Assembly: GCA_023451265.1 (NCBI GenBank)
Contig: JAEYAG010000184.1
Location: 1-6,902 of the forward strand
Length of the DNA stretch: 6,902 nt
Direction: 5' to 3'
Source of the DNA: Actinomycetes bacterium
Lineage (GTDB): Bacteria; Actinomycetota; Actinomycetes; Actinomycetales; Microbacteriaceae
Shown here: one piece after another, positions 4,953-6,902 of the stretch
How positions within the stretch are numbered: the stretch's first letter is position 1
Layout: every line of letters begins with the position of its first letter
Program-made: the position numbers and the translations under genes
Notes under the pieces: model-generated
What the model saw: the letters and a program-made list of their open reading frames with translations, nothing else
Database searches by the model: none
What the model was told of the DNA's origin: nothing

Positions 4953-6902
4953 GTGTCGACATGGCTGCGTGCCCGGGTTCGCAGCGTGAGGACCGCCCCC
5001 CTGCTCGGAAGCGCTCTGCGGTGGGTGGACCGGATCTGGTGGAGCCGCGTCATCCGGCGAGCCGATGTCGTCGATCTCGCCTTCGTCCGCGCCCAGACCG
5101 GCGCCGCCCTGTCCGCGCGGGCCGCGATCCGCCGGTACGTCTCGGGCGGGTTCCGGCGCGGCTTCGGACTTAATCCGCTCTTCGAGGAGCGCACGGTGTC
5201 CCGTCAGCTCCCCGACGCCGCGCGGGTTCCCGCGCTCTACGCGTATCTCGTCAACGACCGCCGCGACGTCGCGGTATCGCCGGCGTGGAACGCACCCCGG
5301 TACGCGCAGCATGTGCCCGCAGCCCTCGCCGACCCCGGCGGCCCTCTCGGCCATGCCTGGCGGCAGGCTCAGCAGGGCGGCACAATCGCGTTCGGTCCAC
5401 GCGGAGAGCGGGTCCTGGAGGGGCGGGCCGCCCTGCGGGCCGCCTACGACGCCGCATCGACGCGGACGCTCCCGGCCGACGCGGGTGAGCGACCCGTCCG
5501 ACCGCCGACGCTGTCGTTCCTGTGTCGGGTAGGCGGGACCGAGCCCGATGCCGACCGCGCCATGGCGGTGGCGCGGGAGATCGCCGAGGAGGAGGGCGCG
5601 GACGTCGTCCTCTCCCTCGAGGATCCGCGCGCGGACGACCTCGTCCTCGCGGCGCTGCTGGTGGTGTCCACGCCCCGGCTCCGGGCCGTCGTGTCGGAGC
5701 CGGGCGAGGAACCGCTCGATGCACTGACGGGCGCGGAGGTCACGGTCGTGCGCGCCCCCGGCGACGACCTCGATCCGCAGACCGTCCTCACGCTCGCCGA
5801 GCAGGCCAGGAAGGGCCCGGTGGCTCCGCTGCTCCTGTCCGAGGACGGCACCGTTGCCTCGGCGGGCATCGTCTCGCCCGCGCAGGGCGCGGCGGTCCAC
5901 CTGCTCGCGGGCCATCCCGCCGAGGACGCGCACGCCCTCGGGGAGAGCATCCCCGTCTCGGCGATCGGCGCCGGCACCCGCGCCTGGCCGGCGGCGACGG
6001 CAGGCCCACCGCGGACGACCCTGACCCACGCGGCGAGGATCACGCGACCGCTGCCGCCGCCCGCCGTCGGCGGCGTGACGCTGGATGCGGACGAGCTCCT
6101 GCGGCCCGCGGGATTCGCCCTCCACCCCACTGCCGGCCGCGGGGTGCTGCGCCGGCTGGAGACGGCGCCGACGCGCTGGGCGATTAAGACCGCCGCGCCC
6201 GCGGGCCGTGCCGGGGAGTCGTGGGGGGACACCCACTTCGCGCGCGCCCTCGCCTCCGCGCTGCGCCGGCGGGGAGTGGACGCCGTCATCGACGCCTACC
6301 CCGCCCGCGCCCGCCCGAGCGCCGTCTTCGACGACGTGACGCTCGTGATCCGCGGGCCCCATCGCATCGATCCGCCGGAGCACGGTCTGTCCGTCCTGTG
6401 GATCATTAGTCACCCCGACGAGATCACGGCCGAGGAGCTGGACCGGTTCGACATCGTCTTCGCCGCCTCCACGCCCTGGTCCGAGCGGGCCGGTGCGCGC
6501 CTGGGGCGTTCCATCACCCCGCTGCTGCAGTGCACGGATGCCACGCGGTTCCACCCGTCCGGCGCCGCCCGCGACGGCGGAATCGTCTTCGTCGGCACGG
6601 CCCGCGGCATCCCCCGTCCCGTCGTCGTCGAGCCCCTGCGGGCGGGCGTGGCCGTGCAGGTGTACGGGCCCGACTGGCGCGGGTACATCCCGGGATCGGC
6701 GATCGCCGGCACCCATGTGCCCAACGACGATCTCCCCCGCGTCTACGAGACGGCGTCCGTGGTGCTCAACGACCACTGGCCGGCCATGCAGCGTGGGGGC
6801 TTCGTCTCCAACCGCCTGTTCGACGTCGTCGCCTCCGGCGGCAGGGCCATCTCGGATGCCGTCGAGGGGATCCCGCAGATCTTCGACGGCGCGGTCCGGG
6901 AG
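4953..6902 (+). CDS. Multi-domain glycosyltransferase with CgeB-like GT-B domain (3' end cut by window edge)
   Basis: 650 residues are visible from the GTG at 4953 and the frame is still open at the window edge. Residues about 60-150 hold three degenerate repeats of the RYVSGGFRRGFGLNPLFE type (61-78), a pattern seen at the N-terminus of large bacterial glycosyltransferases. Residues about 185-345 look like a GT-A fold: a first strand TLSFLCRV (186-193), then ADVVLSLEDPRADD (216-229) where DxD would sit, then PLLLSEDGTVASAG (292-305) and AGHPAEDAHALG (319-330). The DxD is not intact, so this part is probably inactive. From about 408 comes a GT-B domain of the CgeB-like (PF13524) type, with WGDTHFA (424-430), SHPDE (486-490), QCTDATRFHP (526-535), FVGTARG (546-552), VYGPDW (570-575) and VPNDDLPRVYETASVVLNDHW (589-609). 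GGFVSNRLFDVVASGG (615-630) is its nucleotide-sugar-binding signature. No signal peptide is visible. CTT-AAT, ATT-AAG and ATT-AGT codon pairs at 5169, 6183 and 6405 are A/T-rich for this gene. Donor and acceptor are unknown; a surface glycan is likely from the neighbours. Confidence 0.88.
   Translation, partial: MSTWLRARVRSVRTAPLLGSALRWVDRIWWSRVIRRADVVDLAFVRAQTGAALSARAAIRRYVSGGFRRGFGLNPLFEERTVSRQLPDAARVPALYAYLVNDRRDVAVSPAWNAPRYAQHVPAALADPGGPLGHAWRQAQQGGTIAFGPRGERVLEGRAALRAAYDAASTRTLPADAGERPVRPPTLSFLCRVGGTEPDADRAMAVAREIAEEEGADVVLSLEDPRADDLVLAALLVVSTPRLRAVVSEPGEEPLDALTGAEVTVVRAPGDDLDPQTVLTLAEQARKGPVAPLLLSEDGTVASAGIVSPAQGAAVHLLAGHPAEDAHALGESIPVSAIGAGTRAWPAATAGPPRTTLTHAARITRPLPPPAVGGVTLDADELLRPAGFALHPTAGRGVLRRLETAPTRWAIKTAAPAGRAGESWGDTHFARALASALRRRGVDAVIDAYPARARPSAVFDDVTLVIRGPHRIDPPEHGLSVLWIISHPDEITAEELDRFDIVFAASTPWSERAGARLGRSITPLLQCTDATRFHPSGAARDGGIVFVGTARGIPRPVVVEPLRAGVAVQVYGPDWRGYIPGSAIAGTHVPNDDLPRVYETASVVLNDHWPAMQRGGFVSNRLFDVVASGGRAISDAVEGIPQIFDGAVRE

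Noticed and set aside
4954..4961. TGTCGACA palindrome at the start of the CgeB-like gene, considered as an operator
   Set aside because: Eight-base palindromes are common, this one is within coding sequence, and no second copy was seen nearby.
4806..6776. A 656-residue minus-strand open frame opposite the CgeB-like gene
   Set aside because: The translation is Gly/Arg/Asp-rich with no domain, while the plus strand gives a well-conserved CgeB-like glycosyltransferase over the same region.

Overview
The window is very GC-rich, with strong G/C at third codon positions and GTG starts. It comes from a high-GC actinobacterium. The protein sequences look most like Microbacteriaceae (Microbacterium-type), but that placement is from memory of family sequences and was not searched. 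No RNA genes, mobile elements, CRISPR arrays or phage genes were seen. Apart from two short intergenic gaps the window is fully coding, with five genes, two of them cut by the window ends.

Minus strand, read from right to left (4869 down to 1), is a four-gene surface-polysaccharide operon. (1) A GT-A family 2 glycosyltransferase (3970-4869). (2) A 64-bp gap holding a short three-arm inverted repeat that overlaps the next ribosome binding site. (3) glf, UDP-galactopyranose mutase (2769-3905). (4) A GlfT2-like galactofuranosyltransferase (955-2772), overlapping glf by ATGA. (5) A DUF6541-like polytopic membrane protein (1-958, cut at the window edge), overlapping the transferase gene by GTGA. 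The glf then glfT2 order is the same as in the mycobacterial arabinogalactan locus, but the following gene is different.

Plus strand (4953-6902, cut at the right edge) is one large divergent gene. It encodes a multi-domain glycosyltransferase with N-terminal degenerate repeats, a GT-A-like domain that has lost its DxD signature, and a C-terminal CgeB-like GT-B domain (PF13524 type). The divergent genes share a short control region in which a TATACT -10 hexamer sits exactly six bases before the plus-strand GTG. This predicts a leaderless mRNA.

Read together: Glf makes UDP-galactofuranose and the GlfT2-like enzyme polymerises or adds galactofuranose. The upstream family 2 enzyme and the divergent CgeB-like enzyme probably add other sugars, and the membrane protein may use a lipid-linked donor or handle the product at the membrane. 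The most likely product is a galactofuranose-containing cell-wall or surface glycan. No transporter, polymerase or lipid-carrier priming enzyme is visible in the window.
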